In this document: piece by piece, positions 33,401 to 45,900 of the stretch | Position numbering within the stretch: position 1 is the first letter of the stretch | How the letters are laid out: each line of letters starts with the position of its first letter | Origin: Aristolochia californica | Lineage: Eukaryota; Streptophyta; Magnoliopsida; Piperales; Aristolochiaceae | Reading direction: 5' to 3' | Length of the DNA: 64,000 bases | Assembly (NCBI GenBank): GCA_029961685.1 | Contig: JARWKL010000006.1 | Span: 1-64,000, forward strand | The notes under the pieces: model-generated | Told to the model about the DNA's origin: nothing | Database searches by the model: none | Seen by the model: only the letters and a program-made list of their open reading frames with translations | Program-made: the position numbers and the translations under genes

Positions 33401-33410
33401 AAATTCGTTT

Positions 33411-33520
33411 TGTATATATATGTACATACATACATACATATATACATACATATATACACATACGTATATATACACACACACACATATACATATATATATA
33501 TATACACACACACACACATG
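33411..33520. repeat. (ATAC)n/(AC)n/(AT)n microsatellite
   Basis: Alternating TATA, CATA and CACACA runs over 110 bp. All Tyr/Val/Cys/Ile-rich frames here are translations of this repeat and are not genes. Confidence 0.95.
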
Positions 33521-33599
33521 AACGGGTAATCCAATACGAAACCAGATTTTGTGCAAAAAATACCAAATCGGGTTTCTTGTTGTCTATCTTGATCAACCG

Positions 33600-33880
33600 A
33601 GGCGAAATTTTCCCGCTTAACATTCTTGTTCCCCATTCTTTCTTTCTCTTCTCATTTCGCCTATCTCATCTAACCCACTCGGATGTTGTCGCCGATGCCT
33701 AGCCCCATACCCTCGTCTCGCCTAATTCCCTTTCGTCTCTCATTGTCGTCGTGCTCTTCCTCTTCCTCGCCATCACCACTCATTCCCAATGGCACCTCAT
33801 TATTTATTCCTTCTTTCATTTTGTTTTCCATCGTCCACCGTCTCTGATGACGCTATTACCATTCCAGCACAAGGTACACA
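33600..33880 (+). other. Copy C of the CT-rich first-exon-like module
   Basis: Shares with 9640-9930 the order 'CCATTCTTTC', 'TCATTTCGCC', 'CTCTTCCTCTTCCTCGCC', 'ATCACCACTCATTCCCA' and 'TTTATTCCTTCTTTCATT', then a splice-like AAG|GTACACAC and the same intron start. It is more decayed than copy B: the CTTCCT tract is shorter and the CTCGCC repeats are lost. Here it precedes the AT-rich element instead of following it as at 7910-9925. No open frame is supported. Confidence 0.55.
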
Positions 33881-34019
33881 CAACGCTTACTCAAAACTCG
33901 CCTTGCTGCATTCCCATTGCTGTCTGATTATTTATTTATTTTTTTGCTTAATTTGTTTATTTTTTTATTAATTTCGTCAATCATATGAAGACCAAATCAT
34001 GCTTAAAAAGTAGAGCTTA

Positions 34020-35370
34020 GAAAAAAAAAGATGGCAAATCGTTAAGAGCATTTATTAATCGAAAGATATTTAACCAAATTTCCAAAGTAACGATGGGTGC
34101 ATACAAAATTTCAAAATGGTGCCATTTTTTACGAAGCTAACATTTATCAAAATTTATTGAGCTTCATAGTGGAATGATGGTTCTCGAGTCGCACCAGACC
34201 ATTTTGGCTTTTTTTTTACTCCTATAGTCGTTCAAACCATTGTCGCCCAGTTGCGAACCACAAAATCAAATTGGGACCCTCACTTTTTTTCATTGACCAT
34301 TCTGGTTTCTTTTAAGGTAAATTTTTTTAATGTTTTTTCTTAGGAATTATTTTATTATTAAATATATATTTTTAGTGTTTTTATACTTATTACTATTATT
34401 TTTATTTTTATTAATGTTATTGAGTTATTTAATGCACCTTATATTATTGTTCGTCGATGGCCAAGGAAAAAAGTTTGGGGATAATATGTCCCAATTTAGG
34501 GCCCCTAATGGAGTACCATAATTACTAATTTATGATATATTAATTGATTAATAGTTAAATAGTCATGTTATTATTTATTAGGAAATGAATAAATAATTTA
34601 TTTTTTATAGTAATAGTTTTTTTATAATAATAGTAAAAATTAGTAACAACTAATAAATATAATAAATCTTTACTTATTGAATAATATAAATAATAACTAA
34701 AATGTATTAATTTAATACTTATTGAGTACCAAGTAATAGTAATTATTAAGTATGGAATTATTATAATATATATGTATAATATATATGTATAATATATATG
34801 TATAATATATATTTAAAAATAAATTAGGGTTTTGGAGGAATAATTTTTTATAATAATAATAAATAATAATTATTCTATATCCATAATTAATAGAACTTAT
34901 TGTAAGTATGACGTATAATAATAATTATTAAACAACATTAGTAACATAATCTAAAAAATCATTAATAAGTTCGGAGTAATAATCATTGATAATCGTAATA
35001 CATAATAATAATAACAAATAAATTGTTCAAATAAGAAATTAATTTAAGTAATGATTAATAAGTATTAAGTAAGAATAGACGCACGATAATGAGTACTAAT
35101 TAATAATATAAAATTGGTAATACAGATTTTAATTAATTTATTTATTTATTTATTAATAAATTAGAGCAATAATTACTGATAATAAAAATTAATAATTGGG
35201 ATAAATTTATAATCAATATAATTAATAATTAATAAGCATAATAAGTATAGTACAAGGGTGCCATTTGTGCGATACGAGTGAACCACGTCAGCGCCACACG
35301 TTCTTCTCTCAAGCGACGTGAGATCGCCACGCGTTAGCAACGCGTATGCCACACGTGCATCACGCGTGAT
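34020..35370 (+). repeat. Subtelomeric AT-rich element, copy B, ending in the 11-bp minisatellite
   Basis: Direct-orientation homologue of 7910-9135. Landmarks in the same order are 'GAGTCGCACCAGACCA' near 34186, 'GGGGATAATATG-CCCAATTTAGGG' near 34478, the TAATAATAA core, 'GACGCACGATAATGAGTACT' near 35078 and the CACGCG array. A local triplication of 'TATATATGTATAA' units occurs near 34770-34810. The element ends exactly at the end of the 11-bp array and the PPR remnant begins within a few bases. Confidence 0.75.
35283..35370. repeat. 8-unit, 11-bp minisatellite CCACGCGTNNN
   Basis: Cut every 11 bases from 35283, eight units without slippage appear: CCACGTCAGCG, CCACACGTTCT, two diverged units, CCACGCGTTAG, CAACGCGTATG, CCACACGTGCA and TCACGCGTGAT. 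The period and motif are those of the longer array at 8949-9135, though the unit order is not the same. Confidence 0.88.
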
Positions 35371-35374
35371 GAAC

Positions 35375-36031
35375 CTTGCTAGGAGAACATGTTTGGGGAA
35401 CTCCATGATTGATATGTATGCCAAGCGTAGAAACATTGAAGATGGAATGAAGATTTTTTAAGACATGGAAAAGAAATCTATCGTTTCATGGACAACGATG
35501 ATGGGAGGATTGGCCTACCATGGAGGAGTTAACGAGGTATTAAGATTGTTCGAAGAGATGAAGATAAATGAGGTGAAACCTAATCGAATCAGTTATACTT
35601 GTGCCCTATCGGCATGCGCTCACGGTGGACTCGTCGATTATGGGAAGAGTTTGTTTGATTCTATGGAAATTGAACCTGAGGAAGAACACTATATCTGTAT
35701 GGTGCATCTCTTAGCATGATCTAGGAAATTTGAGGAGGTTGAGGATTTCATTGAAAGGTCTCCAAAATTTTTTGAGTAGTTATGGAAGAGCCTTTTGGTT
35801 GCTTGTAAGAATTCCTACAAGTTCGAGAAAGGGTTGGAGGTTGCAGAAAATATAATGAAAAATGGTCTACCAAGTGAAACATTCTCTTTGGTACTCTTGT
35901 CACATGTGTTTGCAGTAGAAGGTAGATGGGATGAAGTGGAGAAACTGCGGTATGAAATCAAACAAAGAGGGATGAAAAAAGAGCCAGGGTGTAGTTGGAT
36001 TGGAATTTGTAACTGTAAATTTCTAATTTAA
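35375..36031 (+). pseudogene. PPR protein (PLS class, E-type C-terminus), pseudogene fragment
   Basis: Pentatricopeptide proteins of this class bind organellar RNA and guide editing. One frame runs from 35375 to a terminal TAA at 36029: 'GNSMIDMYAKRRNIEDGMKI', 'SIVSWTTMMGGLAYHG', 'EALRLFEEM'-like, 'VKPNRISYTCALSACAHGG', 'LFDSM', then E-motif-like 'WKSLLVACKNSYKFEKGLEV' and 'EVEKLRYEIKQRGMKKEPGC' plus 'SWI'. Three in-frame stops interrupt it (TAA 35459, TGA 35717, TAG 35777) but there is no frameshift. The N-terminal repeats and transit peptide are missing upstream, where the 11-bp array abuts. Confidence 0.85.
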
Positions 36032-37086
36032 TTATTTAAAGAATCTCTTACTATCTTTTGACCACATATTTTTTCTTTTCATTGAAACAATTGAAGAGTT
36101 GAAGTTATCTAGATAAATAAGAATATGAGCATATGTAGTCCATCACCATGAAGATTACACGATACCTATTACAATGACGGTTGCCTCACAAAGCTAATAA
36201 AGCTTCAAAGCAATAGACGTGGAAGTGCAAGTCAAGGTGGTCAAAGCAATAGATGCTCTCACCAAACCATTTTCACTAACACACTTACTCTCCTCTCAGA
36301 GATTTTACTACTATACAAAATTAAACTACTGTGTTTTAAAACGTATTCATTTCATTATCATCCTCATATTCCTCATCATTATTATTATAGCCTGACCTAC
36401 CATTTCAGACTTGGCAACATAAACTCAACTCCTTTGCTCTACTCTATCATATACTACTTTATTACGTCAACCTTTAACAATTTCCTCATTGCCTAAACCC
36501 AATATCCTAAACCCTTAAATCCCTTACATACCAAGAACCAAAAAACCCCTAGAACCCTAAATTCAAAAACCTATGGCTTTGGCTTGAGGTACAAACTTCC
36601 CCTCCTGAAGCAATTAGAGAAATGGTTCATTAAACTAACTAAAGAAGCTTGGCAAAAAGGAAAATGCAAAAATTTCAAATGATTTTGAGCCCTGGAAATA
36701 CTAGGTTTTCTCCCTTGCCTCCTAGTTATGCATAGATTGCTTTAAGTGCTCCAAGAGAGAATAAATTGACTTGGCCAAGCCAAAGGGTGACACACTTGGT
36801 TTAAGATAATCTCAACTTCTCTCTTCTTTATCTTTATTAATAGGCAGGTTTGCAAGTCAATTAATTTCATAATACTATAATTCGCGTTAAGTAATGGAAT
36901 CTAAGGGGAGGGTTGTGTTTATTATTTTGTTGGTATTGTGAGAATATGTAGGTTTTTGTTTGACATTTTAGGGGTATATATATGTGGTTAACATTGTAAA
37001 TATTGGATTGGTTTGTAAATAAAGATTTTTTTATAGACAAATTAGATTTTAAATTACTCACTTTTCTACCATATTCGTTCACAAAA
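36032..37086. other. No gene recognised; degenerate telomere-like patch inside
   Basis: Downstream of the PPR remnant. A CCTAAACCC/CCCTTAAATCCC-like patch lies near 36490-36570. Otherwise AT-rich, with nothing that can be supported as coding. Confidence 0.4.
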
Positions 37087-37091
37087 GTCGT

Positions 37092-37648
37092 TGTTGGAAT
37101 TTGTGTTTGTATCGACCGGGCCAGTCCTTGTATAAGATCCGTGGAGTTGCTTTCCTAACAGGTTCGAGTCTTTTAGCCCAATGGTTTCAACATGGTATCA
37201 GAGCAGGTTGGTCCCGAGTTCGAGTCCCGCTCCCACCGAATTTTGTCCCAGGTATTTCTGGTGAATTTGTCCTGGGTTTTTCCGATGAATTTTTCCACGG
37301 GTTTTCCCGTGCGGGGGAGTGTTGGAATTTGTGTTTGTATCGACCGGGCCAGTCCTTGTATAAGATCCGTGGGGTTGCTTTCTTAACAGGTTCGAACCTT
37401 TTAGCCTAATGGTTTCAACATGGTATCAGAGCAGGTTGGTCCCGAGTTCGAGTCCCGCTCCTATTCAATTTTGTCCCAGGTATTTCTGGTGAATTTGTCC
37501 TGGGTTTTTTCGGTGAATTTGTCCGCAGGTTTTCCTGTGCGGGGGAGTGTTGGAATTTGTGTTTGTATCGACCGGGCCAGTCCTTGTATAAGATCCGTGG
37601 GGTTGCTTTCCTAACAGGTTCGAGCCTTTTAGCCCAATGGTTTCAACA
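37092..37648 (+). mobile_element. Tandem TRIM retrotransposon: LTR-internal-LTR-internal-LTR
   Basis: Three near-identical 101-bp LTRs (37092-37192, 37320-37420, 37548-37648) start TGTTGGAATTTGTG and end GGTTTCAACA. Each of the first two is followed by the primer site TGGTATCAGAGCAGG (initiator tRNA-Met). Each internal region is 127 bp and ends in the purine-rich GTGCGGGGGAG. The whole is flanked by one 5-bp target duplication, GTCGT, at 37087-37091 and 37649-37653. It encodes no protein and would need enzymes from another element. The tandem form fits recombination between LTRs after or during a single insertion. Confidence 0.95.
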
Positions 37649-37653
37649 GTCGT

Positions 37654-40600
37654 CACCTGGACATAACAAGCACCGACCCTTACCCAGGTATTGAATAGGA
37701 TACAAAAATAGCTTAATAGCTTAAGGCGGTTGAAAAATTATTGAATCAGACGAAAATCATAATGAATGGACATGGAGAATAGGGTAAAGCGTTTCAGATC
37801 TTAGTGAAATGTCATGAACCATGTAAAAAATTGTATGAGCCAACAAATATTTTTCAAAATCAGCAAAATAGAAGTCAAACAGCAAAATGGGGAGGCCCAA
37901 ATAGCATTAGGCTCGGAATAGATCTTGGTTTGCTGCATACGAACGGCTAATGGGGAATCTATTCCTCGATGTCCCACGTGAGGGTTCAACATTTCTCTTC
38001 TGACTGAAACTTGAGGGTTCGTCACATCTCTCCCAACTGAAACAGCAGCCTCTGGTGGGAGCGTCAACGAATCAGTTCTCCGTTGGCTATTGAGAGGCTA
38101 TTTGTAGCCAAACAAAAACTTAGAGAGGCTGTACCCTTCCTCTCTAACCAAGAGTGGTAAGGCAATGAGAGAGCAGTGTGAACGGAGAGGAGTTCACGAA
38201 AGGTGTTGACAGATCAAGGGTGGTAAGGGGGAGCAATCAGATCAAGTGGCAATATGGATGCAGGGGATTGGGTAAAAGTTGGAAGACGCTTCAGATAAAC
38301 GGATAACTTGGAGTAAGTGCGAATGCGTATCAAATTCGAGAGGACTAGATGTCCCGTCATATCTCAAGAGCTTGAAATTCATCCGGATCCGGACATGGGG
38401 CAAATATTTGTGCTTGATTTGATTTGATCCGGACATCAGAATCCAGTGATAGGTTTCAGTCGTTATCGCCTAGAGAATGCTACTCCACGCAGTGGGCTCC
38501 GCAGGGTGCCAACGGCAATAAGAGGCACTTGACTTTGTGGCTGGTATAGCATAGACATGGCAAGTAGAGTTTGTTTGATAAAGGAGTTAGCATGGATTTT
38601 GTCATCCGCATCACTAGGCACGGCCCGGCAAGTGGTGAGGACTAGTGGAGACTGGAGAGAGAAGCAATTTCTCTCACGTCTACAAACTCCATAATTGACA
38701 GCCGACCAGCATACCAACTTTTGATCCATCTCCATGATCCTATAGGCTATAGTCCTATTTCCTGCATCACATGTTTGGATATAGACGAAGCTGGTTACTC
38801 GTAGGACACAAACATGGGCTACTCTCTCCACCTAGTAGAGAGCCAACGGGCAACAACACGCATTCAGAAGAGCAACCTAATAAACAATTTGTAGTGATAA
38901 GTTGTTCATTGGAAACTAAAGGCGTGTAAAAGAATATAATAAACAAAAATGGGAGCACGCCTTCGTTAGTGTTAGAGTTGTTGTTGTTCAGTTAAAAAGT
39001 CTATAATATACAAGATCATATCTAAACTCTTGAAGGGACAGTTCCCACTTGCCACTTACCTCTTCCACTTCCCGAATCCCACTGTGATGACGTCGACCAA
39101 TTGGGTTTCCTCACCAGATCCTTCGTCCATTGTGGTGAGGTGCAGCACTGGCACCTGCCGCGCGTGGGTTGAAGGGCCCCACGGTACGTAGTATTAAGTG
39201 TACTCGATCTCATTCATTATAATCTAGGACTAGGAGTCCCACTACCCGAAGAATAGGATCCCTTCGCGTACCGACTGCTTTTCGTTTCGACACAACCGTC
39301 TGGTCGATCCTGTGTTGGATCAGACACCTCGTCTCAGTTCAACCAGTTCTCTCTCACAGATGCATGGAGCCATGATCACAGGCTTTACTTCATCCAAATT
39401 TCAATGTCCCGGGACCCGTCGCTTTTCTACCTTACACAGTACACTCACAAGTTCTTGTGACAACAACGCAACAAATCCAAATATGACAAAATTGCAACAG
39501 TATAATAACGCAATATGAAAAACATGCGATTGCTAGGGCATCAGGGCAACTGAACACCAATTGGCAATAGATAGTGATAGTGATTTCCTTTTCCTCAGGG
39601 AAGATTGCCTCAATATTTTCGACTGTTACCTCCTCCTCCTTTCGAGCTCTCATTCTCCTCCGACTGCTGTCATGCCTAATACGTCTGAGAAAGGACAGGC
39701 TGTATGCTCGATGATCGTCACTAGTTCGTTGTGTTTTTGGTTTTACACGGCGAATCACAACCAGAGAATTGGGCAGAGAATTAAGTCCCCTAATTCGTCT
39801 CCGGGCGCGATCCAAGCACAAAAACCAAACCACCTCTTTCCCTTAATCTATGTTATCCCTTTCACCCTTTTTAAACGTCTAAGTAACGCCTTTTTGAGCT
39901 ACTTTTGTCTAGAGTGACACCTATTTTAATCTTCTTCTCGAACATCATGATGGTGCCATTTCCTGATCTTACCCGTTCCCAAAGATAAGCTAATAAAAAT
40001 CAGAGTTACTAAGATACCCCGTAAACATCAACCAAAGTGGATGGACGACCATTGCTTCTCTTTCCTGCTTTGGTCGCGACACGGTCCCAGGGATGGATGA
40101 ATGTGTAGACGCCGCATAATGCGGCATTCTTTCATTAATCCCTTATTTCTTCTTTCTCCTTGTATCATATCATGGCTCTATGCTAGCTAACTCGATCGGC
40201 TCACAAGCAATAACAGCAACAAAAAGTAAAACAAATGGCAGTCATCAACTTCCTTGTCATTGATGTCAATCTAATGAAAGAATGACGTCCGCTTGCATGC
40301 CTAACTACAGGTTTGTTCTTGTTGATTCTTGATTATTTGCTCAATCGATCCAAAGAAAAAGAAAAAAAAAAGTGTAAGTTGTGGCTAAGCTATGGTAAAG
40401 TAAAATATACCAAACTTGAAAGATTCGGAGAAAAAAATAGTATGGTCCAAATTTCTACAGAAGAAGATAAGATTAGAACTTGAAAGACAAGATCAAATAC
40501 TTAGCCAGTGATGGAAACAAGGAGAGAGAGAGAAGAGATTAACAAAAAAAAAAAAAAAAAAAGAGGATAGGGAGAACCTGAGTGGGGTGGGGGACCTGCC

Positions 40601-42120
40601 ATTTGAGTGGATCCCATGTGGACGTCAAGGTGGAGCATAAAGAGTGGCGATTATTGATAATAAGAGTGGATGACACGTGTCAAGATCCTAACTATGTGAG
40701 TGACCAAGGAGTAGTAGAGCCACACCGTAGGTGCTTCAAAACGAAAAAGGCAGCACGGCGAATTTACTTTTTTTATTTCCTCTTGTCTCATTTTTAAATC
40801 AGGAAATGCTCTAGCCTCCGGAGGAACGCGTACCTGGTACTTGGCTCGATTCCCATCCATGGCTAGCTCACTCGCTCGCCTGGCTCATGGCTTCAGCAAG
40901 CAAAGGTTCGATCCATTGAAACAAAATCAGGATGCACCCCTGAAAATATGAATGAAAGTGTTGAGTGAGAAATAATATAACAATGAATCATAAGAACTCA
41001 GCATCCCTATATTAGCCAAGTGACTCAACAACATTGTACATACAAATGTTTGTTTGTGTTAGAATCTCTAACAATCACTACGATTCATTTTCACATTATT
41101 CATTACATTGAGATATATTTTTATAAGTGTACAGATTATGTGCTAACAGATCATAACCCTGAGGAAGCCCGGCCAGCTGCACCACAATGCTGACGGCCTC
41201 CGCGGTGCAGATGACCTTACCAAGTATTGGTAGTTATGCTTTGGTCCGGGCAAAATCTCAGTGGGGTGACCCACCAGTTGGAATCGATGTTTCACGCTTT
41301 AATGATTTCTCAATCTTAAAGCATGAGATCTCGCATCTCCCCTTTACCACCTTGGTGTTTTCAAATTGAAATTCCTTTTGGGCTTTGTCGAATATTAAGA
41401 CTAATAAAAATAACGATAATGATAAGCATATTCAACAGTCATTACACCAGAATATCTCGTTTCTCTCAAACAAGAAAGCATCATTCATGTCTATCATCTT
41501 TGTTTATGCAGCTACAGGCCTGCGGCCTCCATTATCACTCGTCACATTATTATATGTTAACACTGTGTCTAAGTTATGGTCTCCTTTCTGATGATGATGA
41601 TCGTATATCATTATATCAAGGTGACGATTTAAATAATGTAGTGTACTCGCTGTTTGGTTGGGTGTGACTTGTCAATGCATTATGCATACTTTTCCTTTAT
41701 AAGCATAAAGGGTGATCAACGAAATTAATTCCGCGGTTTGGTCAAAGTGAGGTCTCGTCTCTTCTTTGTCTTTTGAGTTGAAGACTTTGAAGGTTTGAGG
41801 GGCCCTCTCCCCCCTCGGCCCCTCCCCTCCCTCTCCCAGGGGTGTTTTACTTTAATACAAGTATACTTTGGAGTTTGCACAGGTGTCGAAGGATGGACAA
41901 GTCCTCATCGTCAATCCCGTGGCCACTCTCCCTTTCATCAACCGCCTAGTTTCCTCAAAGCTGCTTTTTAAATTTTAAGGTAATGATTCGATTAAGTCAG
42001 TCTTATGATGAATCCCGATTTTAAGAAATTGGTTCTCGAGTGAGAGCCCTAAATGGTGTTTGAAAAAGGAACGAGTCGAGTCGAATGACGGTAATAAAAT
42101 GATTGAGGTCTGAGAGTGGA
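37654..42120. other. 4.5-kb intergenic stretch without a recognised gene
   Basis: Open frames here (for example 38463-38831 minus, 39561-39917 plus) match no family I know and lack coding character. An A-run of about 20 lies near 40542-40562, and a C/T-rich patch near 41800-41850. The proximal part may hold upstream regulatory sequence of the ABCG14-like gene, but no specific element can be supported. Confidence 0.4.
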
Positions 42121-42964
42121 GACCCACAGCAATCTTATTTTAATTAAAAGCAGACAAAGTAGAGGAGAATTGGAATCTCTTACATCCTGGCCCTAATGCG
42201 AGAATTTGCAAATTTGCACCATTTACAATGCATGGGGGTGGGAGTGGGCCATGCCATGCACGCTTCACCCCTTCAGCCTGAGCCCTCTCAACCGGGACTG
42301 GACATACCAGACCAGCAACACTTATTAACAGTCTGTGATCTTCACGGCAGACACCAAGTTCAGAACTGGAACTCAATGCATGGGATTCATCTAACACAAT
42401 GCTTACACGCTTACTCAAGCAACTTGTAAAGGGGCAAAGCAGCGGCAAGGACAAAGTGTGAATTTGTATGGAGTCCGTTCTTTGAAGGTTCGCTGTTTTG
42501 CTTTCTCTGCTTTCTTTACCTCCCTTTGCAGGAGTGGGGCCGCCCCTGCTTTCCCCCTTTCTTTGTGCCTTGTGAACTACACAGTACATGACATGCATAA
42601 TTACATATACATTAAGACTTCGGCGGGGAGAAGGGAGAGTCGTTGCAGTCGCAGTCGTAGTCGCGGAGGCACTAGGGAGCGAAAGAGGGCGACCTCCTCC
42701 CCGTCCGTCTGCCTCTCTCTCTGTTGGTTCTACTACTTTTATATCTATGGCTGTAGCGATGAAGTATGGACCTCTCAATCAGACCCAAAGCCCTTAGACG
42801 TCGAAAACTCTTTCTCTCCGGTCTCCCTCTCTGTCTCTTTCTTTCGAGCACTGTTGAAGTCCTCTCTCCAACCGGCTGCCTCTGCGGTTGCTGCTCCTCA
42901 CCACAACCATAAAGTTTCATAATCTGCTACTGCTGTAGACACCCAGATCAGTACAGAATCGACC

Positions 42965-45900
42965 ATGGCCGAAGCCACAGAAAGTACCACCAGTGTCATT
43001 GCATACCCGGCCAAGACTGCCAGTACGGCAGCGCACTTGAATCCACCGTCTGCTGCTCTACGTCTAGCAAACTACCCTGTGACCCTCAAGGTTGGTTTTC
43101 AGCCCTGCCCCAACTCAGCTCTTTTTTTATCACTTCTCCCTTAATTACTGCTTAAATATGTATACTTTCAATTCTAATTCTATCTTAATTAACGAGCAAG
43201 CAAAAAGATAATCCTCTAGTTTACTTCAGTGTGTTGTTGTAGCTGATTGGGTGTTTGTTCGCAGTTCGAGGAAGTGGTGTACAAAGTGAAAACTGGAAAC
43301 CAAAGAAGGAGGTGGTGCTTCGGCGATGGGAGCAACTCTTCAAGCGAGAAGACCATACTGAATGGGATAACGGGGTTGGTATGCCCCGGCGAAATACTGG
43401 CTATGCTGGGTCCTTCAGGGAGCGGCAAGACTACCCTGCTCACAGCCCTCGGCGGAAGGCTCGGTGGGAAGCTCTCGGGAAAGATCACCTACAACGGGCA
43501 ACCGTTCTCAAGCGCCATGAAGAGACGCACCGGGTTCGTGGCCCAGGACGACGTGCTCTACCCACACCTGACCGTCACTGAGACCCTCGTCTTCACAGCT
43601 TTGCTCAGGCTGCCAAATAGCCTGACCCAAGCAGAGAAAATGGAGCAGGCAGAAGGGGTCATACACGAACTGGGCCTGAATCATTGCAGGAACAGCATGA
43701 TAGGCGGACCCTTCTTTCGAGGAATCTCCGGAGGAGAAAAGAAGAGGGTGAGCATCGGCCAGGAGTTGCTGCTCAATCCGAGCCTCCTGCTGCTGGACGA
43801 GCCCACTTCTGGCTTGGACTCCACAACGGCGCAGAGAATAATAACAATCGTGAAGAAGCTCGCCAGCGGAGGCCGCACCGTGATAACCACTATTCACCAG
43901 CCATCCAGCCGCCTCTACCACATGTTTGACAAGGTCGTCCTCCTTTCCGGGGGATGCCCCATATACCATGGCAGGGCTTCCGCTGCCATGGATTACTTCG
44001 CATCCATTGGCTTTCCTACCTCCGTCACCGTCAACCCTGCTGATCTCATGCTCGACCTGGCCAACGGTACGTATCCACATATCACTGCCCATTGTGCTTT
44101 GGCAACCAGCTATCCACTGCAGCAATTGAAATTTCATCTTTCCTCTTCTTACTTTCTTCATGATTTAATCCATGCCACTCTTCCTCTTCAATTGAACTTA
44201 GAAATCACATGGACGAGGGTAGTGTTTTTTCCATCTGTGCACGTCGTTATTCATAAGCATGAAATCCTAATTAGTTATTTATTTTATAAAAATTGAGGCC
44301 CAGGGAACGAAGATAATTTTATTTTTATTAATTGATAAAAGTCAGCTCCTTATCGAGTATAACGGCACTTCTCGTTGTCACTCTCTACAAGCTAGGTTCT
44401 GCTGTTACAGCAAATTCGAACCTCATCCTCTTCTACACCTTAGAATCAGGGCACCACAATTATCCCCCGCACTCCGTGTGCAAGCCCAAGATCCAACTCC
44501 AGAACCCTGTGAGCCGTGAATAGAACTCTTTCATGTTAACAGTATAAGTGAAAGTCAACCTTTACAGGGGGGGGGGGGGGGGGGGGGGGGTGGAGAGACC
44601 CCAAAAGTGTTAGTGTGTTGGGTAAGTGGCCAGCCCTCAATCCCTCTCCTCGTTTCACTCTTCTGCCTCCCGCTCTCCACTCTCCTCTACCTGCACTTGT
44701 TCTCAGATCTCCTCTACCCGCGCTCGTTGTCCATCAATCTGATTGCTGTCTATCTACTCGTCGTGAATCGCCTCTCATCTTTCTACTTACTCTCTCTCCA
44801 GTTCTCCTTTGCGTCCTCGTCCCTCAGCTTCTCTTCTTGTTTCAACCCCCTCTCTTCCTCTTTGTTTCAACTGTGCCCCTCTAGATCACCTCTGCCGTCG
44901 TGTCTCTTTTCCTGCCGTCTCTCTTTCTCTGATTTCCTTGGACGTCGCCCCTCTCGGTTTTTCTCGTCGCCCCTCTCTCATAACCTAACCCTAATTCTAA
45001 CATTTCAACCTTGACCCTCTCTCTAACCCTAATTTCTCTCCTCTCATCCTGGTCGCTCCCAATTTGAACCCCCAACCTTAAATTTCTCTCAATTTCTCTC
45101 AATTTCTCTAAGCCCTAAACTCCCACCTAAAATTTCTCTCAATTTCTCATAACCCGAAATTTCTGTAAGTATTTTTTAATTATATATTAAATTAAATATA
45201 TATTTTTATTTAATTTGAATTATTATTAATTGTTCACATGTTAAAATCTATCGTAGTTTATAAATGAAAAAGTTAAGTTCAATTATCATACTAATTTTAT
45301 ATAATAAAATATATTTTTATGTAAAATAATGATGATTAATATTATATTTAATTACTAATTTAAGAGTAAGAATTTAGATACTGCAAAATAAAATTTTGAT
45401 AAACTATTTTGGTATTATAGAAGTAAGCATTTTTAATTATTTATTATTGTATATTTAAGTAATTAAAAAAATTTATTTATTTATTATTATTTATTCATTT
45501 ATTAAAATCTAATAAGAGTAATTTTAATTATTTTATTGTGATATATTTAATTAATTAATTACTTTTAATTTAATTTTTATTATTTATTAATTTATCACAA
45601 GGTAAAATCTATTTTATAATTTATTAATAAAAAAGAAAAAGTTATAACAGTAGAATTTATCAAAATATTCTATTAATAAAAATTCTCTCTACACTCTTGC
45701 ATTGTACTTTCTATCTTTGCATACTAACAAAGAAAAAATATTTTACACTTCACTTTCGCTAGATAATTCATTTGCATTTTCCACTTCATTTTCAAAGTGC
45801 CCATGTCTTGCTGGATCAAAATGTGGAATATGAAATGCAGGGATTGCACCGGATTCTCAAGTTGCCACAACGGACTTGAGCAATTCCCATACGAGCTTCT

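Noticed and set aside
33291..33636. Tyr/Val/Cys/Ile-rich frames, superficially like small membrane proteins
   Set aside because: They are translations of the ATAC/AC microsatellite.
37101..37614. Repeated 'MVSEQVGPEFESRS'-type frames
   Set aside because: They are the tandem TRIM cores and LTRs read as protein; TRIMs do not encode proteins and the frames end at unit borders.
38463..38831. 122-residue minus-strand frame
   Set aside because: No recognisable domain, no splice or promoter context, and codon use without bias. It cannot be supported as a gene.
42140..42922. Open frames on both strands upstream of ABCG14, including 42458-42922 in frame with exon 1
   Set aside because: The frame is closed by TAA at 42920-42922 before the ABCG14 ATG, has no family similarity and is Ser/Cys/Arg-rich from CT-rich DNA. 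It is treated as promoter or 5' UTR.
44607..45014. Leu/Ser/Pro-rich 135-residue frame that looks like a membrane protein
   Set aside because: It lies inside the large ABCG14 intron and is produced by the CT-rich tract next to the G-run.
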